A stretch of DNA of 5,424 nucleotides. Origin: JANNSW01 sp031431235. GTDB taxonomy: Bacteria > Pseudomonadota > Alphaproteobacteria > Rhizobiales > Hyphomicrobiaceae. The notes below the pieces were generated by a model that saw only the letters and a list, made by a program, of their open reading frames with translations, was not told where the DNA came from and ran no database searches. Each line of letters starts with the position of its first letter. Position 1 is the stretch's first letter. The position numbers and the translations under genes are program-made. Positions 1 through 5,424 of this stretch are shown here, in pieces. The stretch spans positions 1 to 5,424 of the forward strand of contig JANPDA010000246.1 of the NCBI GenBank assembly GCA_031431235.1. Reading direction: 5' to 3'.

Positions 1-586
1 AGATGCGCCAGACCTGCCAGAATTGCAGACTGATCGAGCGCCCCTCGGCAGGCGCGGTCGCTGGCGTGATCGCGATCGGCACCAGCGATAGCGATAGCAG
101 CATGGCCACGACTGCAAGCGAGACGAACCCGTCAGCACCCAGCACCGGCAGCAGCAGCTGCGAGCCCGTCGCCGCCAGCAGGTCGACGAGGCTGTAGATC
201 GAGAGCACGCGGCCGCGCGCCTCGTTGGAGGCAGCCCCATTCATCCAGCTTTCGATCGCGGTGAAGAGCCCGGCAAAGCAGAACCCCATGACAAACCGAA
301 CACAGATCCAGGTGACCGGCTCGATGTGCAGCAGCAGCACGAGCGTGCCTGCGGCTGCGAGCGCGGCGAGCGCCGCAAACACCCGGATCTGGCCAACCAT
401 GCGGATCAGCTGGGTCGCGACCAGGGTCCCGCACAGGAAGCCGAGGAAGTAGCTGGTGCCGATCAAGCCGATCAGCGTCGGACCAAAGCCTTCCCGGCTC
501 GCCCTCACCGTAATCAGCGTAATCAAGAGCCCATTGCCGGCAGACAGGATGAAGGTCGAGACGTAGAGGGGCAAGAGCGAGAGCAT
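1..586 (-). CDS. MFS transporter, YcaD-like, N-terminal half (3' end beyond the window)
   Basis: Inner-membrane secondary transporter of the major facilitator superfamily; the substrate cannot be read from the sequence. The 195 visible residues contain six hydrophobic segments (about 4-26, 37-60, 68-87, 92-112, 126-148 and 152-172), the N-terminal six-helix bundle, and the window ends early in the central cytoplasmic loop. The stretch AIESWMN at 110-116, followed by EARGRVLSIYSLVD at 122-135, resembles the VVES...NRGRLLAAY region of E. coli YcaD, an uncharacterised MFS protein. The usual MFS motif A after helix 2 is degenerate (TQLIRMVGQIR), as it also is in YcaD. I chose the ATG at 586-584 because AGGA lies 6 nt upstream of it (593-596 on the plus strand) and the protein begins directly with helix 1. 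An ATG 8 nt upstream at 594-592 is in another frame that gives no transporter-like protein. The gene is divergent from glmM. The fold is secure; the subfamily is from memory. Confidence 0.9.
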   Translation of the reverse strand, partial: MLSLLPLYVSTFILSAGNGLLITLITVRASREGFGPTLIGLIGTSYFLGFLCGTLVATQLIRMVGQIRVFAALAALAAAGTLVLLLHIEPVTWICVRFVMGFCFAGLFTAIESWMNGAASNEARGRVLSIYSLVDLLAATGSQLLLPVLGADGFVSLAVVAMLLSLSLVPIAITPATAPAEGRSISLQFWQVWRI

Positions 587-608
587 AGGACATCCTGTGC
601 AAGGTGGC

Positions 609-684
609 CGTGACGCGATACCCCCACTGTGGGGCGAGCGCGACCCACACCGCAAGCTTGCGCTCGCCGCAATGAGGGGTCACG
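609..684. repeat. Nested inverted repeats in the divergent intergenic region, 5' side of the transporter gene
   Basis: Several dyads are stacked here. An outer pair, CGTGAC (609-614) and GTCACG (679-684), encloses a 9-bp perfect pair, GGCGAGCGC (633-641) and GCGCTCGCC (660-668). At the inner edge of that pair sits a perfect 12-bp palindrome, CGCAAGCTTGCG (651-662), which overlaps its right arm. A near-palindrome, CCCCACTGTGGGG (622-634), overlaps its left arm. Because arms overlap, the structures would be mutually exclusive if formed in RNA. The region would lie in the untranslated leader of the transporter gene if its promoter is near 690-720. No T-run follows on either strand, so it is not a classical intrinsic terminator. 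Regulatory or structural roles are inference; short dyads are common in GC-rich DNA. Confidence 0.4.
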
Positions 685-720
685 ATAATTGACACGCGCC
701 GGCCCCGTTCGGCGGCATAG

Positions 721-776
721 TGCCAAAATTGTTCACGACTGGCAGGCTCGATTGCCAGAATCGCACTAGGGTGGCA
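721..776. promoter_or_regulatory. Tandem TGCCA-N14-TGGCA elements, operator-like, upstream of glmM
   Basis: Two 24-bp units, 721-744 and 753-776, each begin with TGCCA and end with TGGCA, so each is an interrupted palindrome. Aligned without gaps they agree at 16 of 24 positions (shared pattern TGCCA-N-AAT-N-G-N2-C-N2-G-N2-TGGCA), so they are also direct repeats. Their start-to-start distance is 32 bp, about three helical turns, which would put both on the same face of DNA. The inner arms also form CTGGCA-N8-TGCCAG (739-758). The array ends 32 bp before the glmM start codon, where a dimeric regulator or overlapping promoter elements could sit. I cannot name a regulator. TGC-CAAAAT (721-729) and TGC-CAGAAT (753-761) each resemble an extended -10, but no convincing -35 is correctly spaced. 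Confidence 0.4.
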
Positions 777-796
777 TCCCCATCCTGAGCTGTTCC

Positions 797-804
797 AGGG
801 GAGA
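797..804 (+). promoter_or_regulatory. Ribosome binding site of glmM
   Basis: Purine-rich AGGGGAGA; its GGAG core (800-803) ends 5 nt before the ATG at 809. It supports this start, which also places the catalytic serine at residue 102, as in E. coli GlmM. Confidence 0.75.
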
Positions 805-808
805 TCGC

Positions 809-2155
809 ATGTCACGCCGTTATTTTGGCACAGACGGTATCCGGGGCCTCGCCAACACCCATCCGATGACCGCTGAGGTTGCGCTCAAGGTGGGAATGGC
901 GGCCGGCAAGCTGTTCACCAATGGCGATCACCGTCACCGGGTCGTGATCGGCAAGGACACGCGCCTCTCGGGCTATATGATCGAATCGGCGATGGTGTCG
1001 GGCTTCACCTCGGTCGGCATGGACGTGTTCCTGCTCGGACCGATGCCAACTCCGGCCGTCGCCATGCTGACGCGCTCGCTGCGCGCCGACCTCGGCGTCA
1101 TGATCTCGGCCTCCCACAACCCCTATTCCGACAACGGCATCAAGCTGTTCGGCCCCGATGGCTACAAGCTCTCCGACGAGATCGAGCTGAAGATCGAGGG
1201 GATGATCGAGGCGCCGTCGGCAACGCTGCTGGCCTCGCCAGAGCGGATCGGTCGCGCCACCCGGGTCGAGAGCGCGCAGGAGCGCTACATCGAGTTCGCC
1301 AAGCGCACGCTGCCGCGCAACCTGAAGCTCGACGGCCTGCGCGTCGTGGTCGATTGCGCCCATGGGGCCGGCTACAAGGTGGCGCCACTCGCGCTGTGGG
1401 AGCTGGGCGCGGAGGTGATCAAGATCGGCGTCGATCCCGACGGCTTCAATATCAACAAGAAATGCGGCTCGACCGCGCCTGATGCGCTCTGCGAGAAGGT
1501 GCGCGAGGGGCGGGCGGATGTGGTCATCGCGCTCGATGGCGACGCCGACCGGGTGATCATCGTCGACGAGCAGGGCCGCATCGTCGACGGCGACCAGCTG
1601 ATGGCCGTCATCGCGGATGCCTGGAAACGGCGGCAACGGCTGGCGGGCGGTGGCATCGTCACGACGATCATGTCGAACCTCGGGCTCGAGCGCTATCTGA
1701 AGGAATTGAACCTCAGCATGCACCGCACGCCGGTCGGCGACCGCTATGTGGTCGAGCACATGCGCAAGCACGGCTACAATGTGGGCGGTGAGCAGTCGGG
1801 TCATATTGTGCTTTCCGACTACACGACCACGGGCGACGGCCTCGTCTCGGCACTGCAGATCCTTGCCTGCGTGGTCCAGAGTGAGCAGCCGGTCTCGACG
1901 GTGTGCAACCGTTTCGAGCCGCTGCCCCAAGTCCTGAAGAACGTGCGCTATACGGTCGGCAAGCCGCTCGAGAACAAGGCGGTCCAGAGCGTGATCGAAT
2001 CGATGCGCAAGAAGCTCGGCAATTCCGGCCGGCTGGTGATCCGTCCGTCGGGCACCGAGTCCGTCATCCGCGTGATGGCCGAGGGCGACGACGAGGTGCT
2101 CGTCAACAATGCCGTTGGCGAGATCGTGGAGGCGCTGCGAAAGGCCGCAGCCTGA
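809..2155 (+). CDS. glmM: Phosphoglucosamine mutase GlmM
   Basis: Cytoplasmic enzyme that interconverts glucosamine-6-phosphate and glucosamine-1-phosphate, the step before GlmU on the route to UDP-GlcNAc for peptidoglycan and lipopolysaccharide. The 448 residues match the family's usual length of about 445. The N-terminus MSRRYFGTDGIRG is characteristic. The catalytic phosphoserine is Ser102 in ISASHNP (99-105), the Mg-binding loop is DGDADR (243-248, with Asp243, Asp245 and Asp247), the sugar-binding loop is GGEQSGH (326-332), and the C-terminal phosphate-binding loop is RPSGTE (412-417). All four domains of the alpha-D-phosphohexomutase fold are therefore present and nothing is truncated. 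In this family the serine is phosphorylated to activate the enzyme. In many alphaproteobacteria glmM follows ftsH and folP; here it instead has its own upstream region facing a divergent transporter. The next gene starts 9-18 nt after its stop, suggesting co-transcription. ManB/phosphomannomutase is excluded by the GlmM-type N-terminus and GGEQSGH. Confidence 0.98.
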   Translation: MSRRYFGTDGIRGLANTHPMTAEVALKVGMAAGKLFTNGDHRHRVVIGKDTRLSGYMIESAMVSGFTSVGMDVFLLGPMPTPAVAMLTRSLRADLGVMISASHNPYSDNGIKLFGPDGYKLSDEIELKIEGMIEAPSATLLASPERIGRATRVESAQERYIEFAKRTLPRNLKLDGLRVVVDCAHGAGYKVAPLALWELGAEVIKIGVDPDGFNINKKCGSTAPDALCEKVREGRADVVIALDGDADRVIIVDEQGRIVDGDQLMAVIADAWKRRQRLAGGGIVTTIMSNLGLERYLKELNLSMHRTPVGDRYVVEHMRKHGYNVGGEQSGHIVLSDYTTTGDGLVSALQILACVVQSEQPVSTVCNRFEPLPQVLKNVRYTVGKPLENKAVQSVIESMRKKLGNSGRLVIRPSGTESVIRVMAEGDDEVLVNNAVGEIVEALRKAAA

Positions 2156-2164
2156 CGGATTGGC

Positions 2165-3244
2165 GTGCGATCGATGCAGAAATTGCGGCACCTGGCATTT
2201 GGGGCATTGCGGACGGTAGCCTTGCTGCTTGCCGCCGGGATCGCCATGGCTGAAGCGGGCGATGCCCCTACCGTCGAGGATCTGCTCGGTAAGGCCCAAT
2301 CCCAGTCGGAGCAGCATGCCGTCGAGCAGCTGATCGAGCAGCTGAAGGGGAACACCGCGGCCGCGCCAACCGAGTCGGTCACGGAGCCAGCCGCGACGGC
2401 GCCTCTGCCACAGACCCAGCCGGTCGCAGCGGCGCCCGAGCCGACCGTGGCACCCGCAGCTCAGCCAGCCTCTCCAACCGCTGGCGACGGGACGACCACA
2501 CCGACACCACCGGCGATCGCCAGCACGCCGCCGGCGCCACCGGCCGCAGTCAGTGCCCCGGCGGCAGCGGGAGCGACCGCCGCCGCCACCCCGCCGGAGC
2601 CTCCGCCCGTGGCACCCGTCGTGCCCGCGGTTCCCAGCCAGGCAATCCCGGCCGCAACAGCTGCAGCGCCGACGCCTCTCCAACCCGAGGCAACCGCGCC
2701 AACGCTGGCCGGGCCGACCCCGGCTGCGACAGCCGCCGCGACAGCGGCGCCTGCAGCCGCTCCAGCTGCGCCGGAACCGGCGCCCGCGGCTGAAGCTGCC
2801 GGTGAGCAGGGCGATGAAGTCGCCCCCGCCGCTGCCGCAGCCCCAACGCCACCTGCCGCTGCCCCCAGCGTTGCGGCGACGGCCCAGACGCCACTGCCCA
2901 GCATCGACCTCGAGGTCCAGTTCGGTTTCCAGTCGGACGCGATCACGCCCGAGGCCGAGGCCGCCCTCACGACCCTTGGCCGTGCGCTCGCCGATCCCCG
3001 CCTCCTCGCCGACCGCTTCCTGATCGCGGGGCATACCGATGCGAAGGGTACGGCGTCCTACAACCTCGCCCTCTCCGAGCGCCGGGCCAATGCGATCCGC
3101 CGCTTTCTGATCGAGCAATTCTCGATCGCGCCCGACCGGCTCGTCGCCAAGGGTCTTGGCGAGGGCCAGCTCAAGAATGCCGCCGACCCCCGTGCCGCCG
3201 AGAACCGCCGGGTGCAGATCGTCAATCTGTCGGGCGCGCAATAG
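2165..3244 (+). CDS. Exported Ala/Pro-rich protein with C-terminal OmpA-like peptidoglycan-binding domain
   Basis: Predicted periplasmic or envelope-associated protein that binds peptidoglycan non-covalently. Of 359 residues, 1-29 form a Sec-type signal peptide (basic start, hydrophobic FGALRTVALLLAAGIAMA, likely cleavage after AMA). No lipobox cysteine is present, so it is not a lipoprotein. A short Gln/Glu-rich, probably helical stretch (36-62) comes next. Residues 63-244 are low-complexity, mostly Ala and Pro with some Thr, Val and Glu, and are probably an extended linker. The OmpA-like domain spans about 245-359. GHTDAKGTASYNLALSERRA (289-308) supplies Asp292 and Arg307, with the same 15-residue spacing as OmpA Asp271 and Arg286, which bind diaminopimelate; ENRRV (346-350) is also typical. 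There is no beta-barrel. The GTG at 2165 has GGA 5 nt upstream; an ATG at 2174 keeps the signal peptide and is equally possible. With no strong ribosome site, translation may be coupled to glmM. The exact function is unknown. Confidence 0.9.
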   Translation: MRSMQKLRHLAFGALRTVALLLAAGIAMAEAGDAPTVEDLLGKAQSQSEQHAVEQLIEQLKGNTAAAPTESVTEPAATAPLPQTQPVAAAPEPTVAPAAQPASPTAGDGTTTPTPPAIASTPPAPPAAVSAPAAAGATAAATPPEPPPVAPVVPAVPSQAIPAATAAAPTPLQPEATAPTLAGPTPAATAAATAAPAAAPAAPEPAPAAEAAGEQGDEVAPAAAAAPTPPAAAPSVAATAQTPLPSIDLEVQFGFQSDAITPEAEAALTTLGRALADPRLLADRFLIAGHTDAKGTASYNLALSERRANAIRRFLIEQFSIAPDRLVAKGLGEGQLKNAADPRAAENRRVQIVNLSGAQ

Positions 3245-3430
3245 CCGGGCAGTTGCGCACGAGGCCGCACGGGCGACCGGCGGTTGCCACCTGCAAGTCA
3301 CGACCCTTTGGCCCGCGGGCGCTCGCCAGTAGCCTGCGTGTGCTGGATGCTGGCGGCGCCGGTTCGTGAGCAGCGATAGACGATGCGGGGATCGACGTAC
3401 TGGCTCTGTCGCGCAAGCCTGCCCGGCCCT
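3245..3430. other. Convergent intergenic region without a clear terminator
   Basis: This 186-bp gap separates the ends of the OmpA-like gene and mfd. I see no gene, tRNA or repeat in it. Three weak dyads occur: GGCGACC-GGC-GGTTGCC at 3272-3288, a perfect 10-bp palindrome GCCCGCGGGC at 3311-3320, and CGCCAG/CTGGCG (3324-3329 and 3350-3355). None is followed by a T-run on either strand. Termination of both transcripts is therefore probably Rho-dependent or lies elsewhere. Confidence 0.5.
3272..3288 (+). terminator. Possible weak terminator-like hairpin after the OmpA-like gene
   Basis: GGCGACC and GGTTGCC can pair as a 7-bp stem with one G-U pair and a 3-nt loop, 27 nt after the stop codon. 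The lack of a downstream U-tract makes it a poor intrinsic terminator. It could at most stabilise the mRNA 3' end. Confidence 0.2.
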
Positions 3431-5424
3431 TCAGCGTTTGGGCTTCTGCTCCGTGCCCGCCTTCCCGCTCTTGGCCGCTTCCGCCATCTCGGCGAGCTTT
3501 CGCACCATCGCACGCGTATGCTTCAGGCGCAGCTCGGGCAGCTCCCATTCGCCCTTGACGATCAGCTTGCCGTCGGGCTGCAGGCGCGCCACGGCCGCGT
3601 TCTTCTGCACAAAGCCGATCAGCGCCTCCATGTTGACGAAGCTCTTTTTGCGGAAGGTGAGGACCGCCCCCTTCGGCCCGGCATCGACCTGGGCGACGTT
3701 GGCGCGCCGGCACAACGCCTTGATCTCGACGATCTCGAGCAGATGTTGGACCTCTTGAGGCAGCACGCCGAAGCGGTCGACCAGCTCGGCGGCAAACGCA
3801 TCGATCTCCTCGCGCGACGCAAAGCCCGACAGTCGCCGGTAGAGCCCGAGGCGCAGATCGAGGTCGCTGACATAGGTGTCTGGGATCAGCACGGCCGTGC
3901 CGAGCGAGATCTGCGGACTCCACTGGTCCTCGATCTCCGCTTCGACGCCTCCCTTCAATGTGGCGATCGCCTCTTCCAGCATCTGCTGATAGAGTTCATA
4001 GCCGACCTCGCGGATGTGGCCCGACTGCTCCTCGCCCAAGAGATTGCCGGCGCCACGGATGTCGAGGTCGTGGGAGGCGAGTGCGAACCCGGCCCCAAGC
4101 GTATCCAACGACTGCAGCACTTTCAGCCGCTTCTCCGCGCCTTCGCTCAGGCGCCGGTTGGGCGGGATCGTGAAATGGGCGTAGGCCCTGACCTTGGCGC
4201 GACCGACGCGGCCACGCAGCTGGTAGAGCTGGGCGAGACCGAACATGTCGGCGCGGTGCACGATCAGCGTATTGGCGCGGGGGATGTCGAGCCCGGACTC
4301 GACGATCGTGGTCGACAGCAGCACGTCGTATTGCCCGTCGTAGAAGGCGTTCATGATGTCGTCGAGCTGGCTTGGTGCCATCTGGCCGTGAGCGCGAGCG
4401 TACTTCAGCTCGGGCACGGTATCAGCCAGGAACGTGGCGATGTCGTCGAGGTCGGCGATACGCGGACAGACATAGAAGGTCTGGCCGCCGCGAAACCGCT
4501 CGCGCAGCAGCGCATCGCGCAGGATGACCGGATCGAAGGGCGCGACGAAGGTTCGCACGGCCAGCCGGTCGACCGGGGGCGTGGTGATGAGGGAAAGCTC
4601 GCGCACGCCCGACAACGCCAGTTGCAGCGTGCGCGGAATCGGCGTCGCGGTCAGTGTCAGGACATGCACGTCCTCCTTCAGCTGCTTCAATCGCTCCTTG
4701 TGCTGCACGCCGAAATGCTGCTCCTCATCCACGATCAGCAACCCCAGATCGCGGAACTCGATGCCCTTTCCCAGGAGGGCGTGGGTGCCGATCACGATGT
4801 CGATCTGACCGTCCTTCAGCCCCACCTTCAACTCGGCGAGTTCCTTGGCACCGACCAGGCGCGAAGCCTGCCCGATCTTGACCGGCAGCCCCTGGAAACG
4901 ATCGATGAAGGTGCGGCTATGCTGGCGCGCGAGCAGCGTCGTCGGCACCACCACCGCCACCTGCTTGCCCGTCATCACCGCAACGAAGGCGGCACGCAAA
5001 GCGACTTCCGTCTTGCCGAAGCCGACATCGCCGCAGACGAGGCGGTCCATCGGCCGGCCGGATTGCAGGTCGGCGAGCACGGCTTCGATCGAAGCGAGTT
5101 GATCGTCGGTCTCCTGGTACATGAAGCGGGCTGTGAACTCGCCATATGCGCCCGCAGGCGGCTCCAGCACGGTGGCGCTCTTCAACAGGCGCAAAGCCGC
5201 GATCTTGATCAGCTCATCCGCGATCGCACGGATGCGTGCCTTCATGCGGGCCTTACGGGCCTGCCAAGCCGCTCCGCCCAACCGATCGAGCTGCGCACCT
5301 TCCGAATCCGAGCCGTAGCGAGAGAGCAGCTCGATGTTCTCGACCGGCAGAGAGTGCCGGTCGCCGCCGTGGGAGGTGAGATCCAGGCAATCGTGCGGCG
5401 CCCCCAACGCCTCGATCGTCCTCA
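3431..5424 (-). CDS. mfd: Transcription-repair coupling factor Mfd, C-terminal part (5' end beyond the window)
   Basis: ATP-dependent DNA translocase that pushes stalled RNA polymerase off damaged DNA and recruits UvrA for nucleotide excision repair. The 663 visible residues are the C-terminal part of a protein usually near 1150 residues; the UvrB-like N-terminus and most of the RNA-polymerase-interacting domain lie outside. The reading frame stays open to the right edge, so the TTG at 5407-5405 is an internal leucine, not a start. Numbering from that codon: end of the polymerase-interacting domain LPVENIELLSRYG (20-32); Walker A GDVGFGKTE (126-134); DEEQ box (228-231); motif III TATPIPRT (253-260); TTIVESGLDIP (366-376); motif VI QLYQLRGRVGR (393-403); the TRG region HDLDIRGAGNLLGEEQSGHI (446-465); and the C-terminal regulatory TRCF domain at about 490-640. 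The basic tail ends QKPKR. RecG shares the motor, but the polymerase-interacting and TRCF domains identify Mfd. No frameshift or missing motif is seen. Confidence 0.97.
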   Translation of the reverse strand, partial: RTIEALGAPHDCLDLTSHGGDRHSLPVENIELLSRYGSDSEGAQLDRLGGAAWQARKARMKARIRAIADELIKIAALRLLKSATVLEPPAGAYGEFTARFMYQETDDQLASIEAVLADLQSGRPMDRLVCGDVGFGKTEVALRAAFVAVMTGKQVAVVVPTTLLARQHSRTFIDRFQGLPVKIGQASRLVGAKELAELKVGLKDGQIDIVIGTHALLGKGIEFRDLGLLIVDEEQHFGVQHKERLKQLKEDVHVLTLTATPIPRTLQLALSGVRELSLITTPPVDRLAVRTFVAPFDPVILRDALLRERFRGGQTFYVCPRIADLDDIATFLADTVPELKYARAHGQMAPSQLDDIMNAFYDGQYDVLLSTTIVESGLDIPRANTLIVHRADMFGLAQLYQLRGRVGRAKVRAYAHFTIPPNRRLSEGAEKRLKVLQSLDTLGAGFALASHDLDIRGAGNLLGEEQSGHIREVGYELYQQMLEEAIATLKGGVEAEIEDQWSPQISLGTAVLIPDTYVSDLDLRLGLYRRLSGFASREEIDAFAAELVDRFGVLPQEVQHLLEIVEIKALCRRANVAQVDAGPKGAVLTFRKKSFVNMEALIGFVQKNAAVARLQPDGKLIVKGEWELPELRLKHTRAMVRKLAEMAEAAKSGKAGTEQKPKR

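Noticed and set aside
689..694. A perfect TTGACA, a possible -35 box for glmM
   Set aside because: No acceptable -10 lies 16-18 bp downstream; the nearest candidate, CATAGT at 716-721, needs a 21-bp spacer. It is kept only as a weak possibility.
132..815. A 227-codon minus-strand open frame covering the transporter start and the intergenic region
   Set aside because: It is frame-shifted relative to the transporter, whose translation in the correct frame shows six membrane helices and YcaD-like motifs. The 227-codon frame has no coherent domain and runs into the glmM start.
2351..2896. Repetitive-looking GCC/CCG-rich DNA as a possible tandem repeat or frameshifted region
   Set aside because: There is no fixed repeat unit, the frame is continuous from signal peptide to OmpA domain, and the bias is explained by Ala and Pro codons.
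812..3301. An 829-codon open frame on the minus strand, antisense to glmM and the OmpA-like gene
   Set aside because: It is a by-product of high GC content and codon bias: the translation is rich in Arg, Gly, His and Asp with no recognisable domain, while the plus strand encodes two convincing families over the same bases.
3222..3923. A 233-codon minus-strand open frame overlapping the end of mfd
   Set aside because: It is a shadow of mfd in another frame; the Mfd C-terminal domain is intact in the real frame, which stops at 3431.
5405..5407. TTG as the start of a 658-residue protein at the right edge
   Set aside because: The frame stays open to the window edge, the residues on both sides match the Mfd polymerase-interacting domain, and a free-standing Mfd would need the missing N-terminal part.
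1..5424. A new defence system, mobile element or other undescribed multi-gene system
   Set aside because: All four genes belong to well-known core families, with no integrase, transposase, terminal repeats, toxin-antitoxin pair or CRISPR-like spacing, and no obvious shift in base composition.

Overview
The window is a GC-rich stretch of bacterial chromosome. The alphaproteobacteria-like Mfd, the E. coli-type GlmM and the OmpA-type peptidoglycan-binding domain point to a Gram-negative organism, most probably an alphaproteobacterium. That placement is inferred from remembered family sequences, not from a search. There are four protein genes, two of them cut by the window edges. I see no RNA gene, insertion sequence, CRISPR array or phage gene.

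Layout. (1) Minus strand, 586 down to the left edge: the N-terminal half of a major facilitator transporter resembling E. coli YcaD. (2) 587-808: a divergent intergenic region. It holds nested inverted repeats on the transporter side and, just upstream of glmM, two tandem copies of a 24-bp TGCCA-N14-TGGCA element 32 bp apart. (3) Plus strand, 809-2155: glmM, complete, phosphoglucosamine mutase. (4) Plus strand, 2165-3244: an exported protein with a long Ala/Pro-rich linker and a C-terminal OmpA-like peptidoglycan-binding domain. It starts 9-18 nt after glmM and is probably co-transcribed with it. (5) 3245-3430: a convergent intergenic region with only weak hairpins and no classical intrinsic terminator. 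(6) Minus strand, right edge down to 3431: the C-terminal 663 residues of Mfd, the transcription-repair coupling factor.

How the genes relate. glmM makes glucosamine-1-phosphate for UDP-GlcNAc, the precursor of peptidoglycan and lipopolysaccharide. The gene behind it encodes a protein predicted to bind finished peptidoglycan in the periplasm, so the pair forms a plausible small envelope operon. The transporter and mfd are transcribed from the other strand and have no evident functional link to it. All coding regions look intact, with the key motifs present. Most of the window is ordinary core genome; the least explained element is the symmetric repeat array upstream of glmM.
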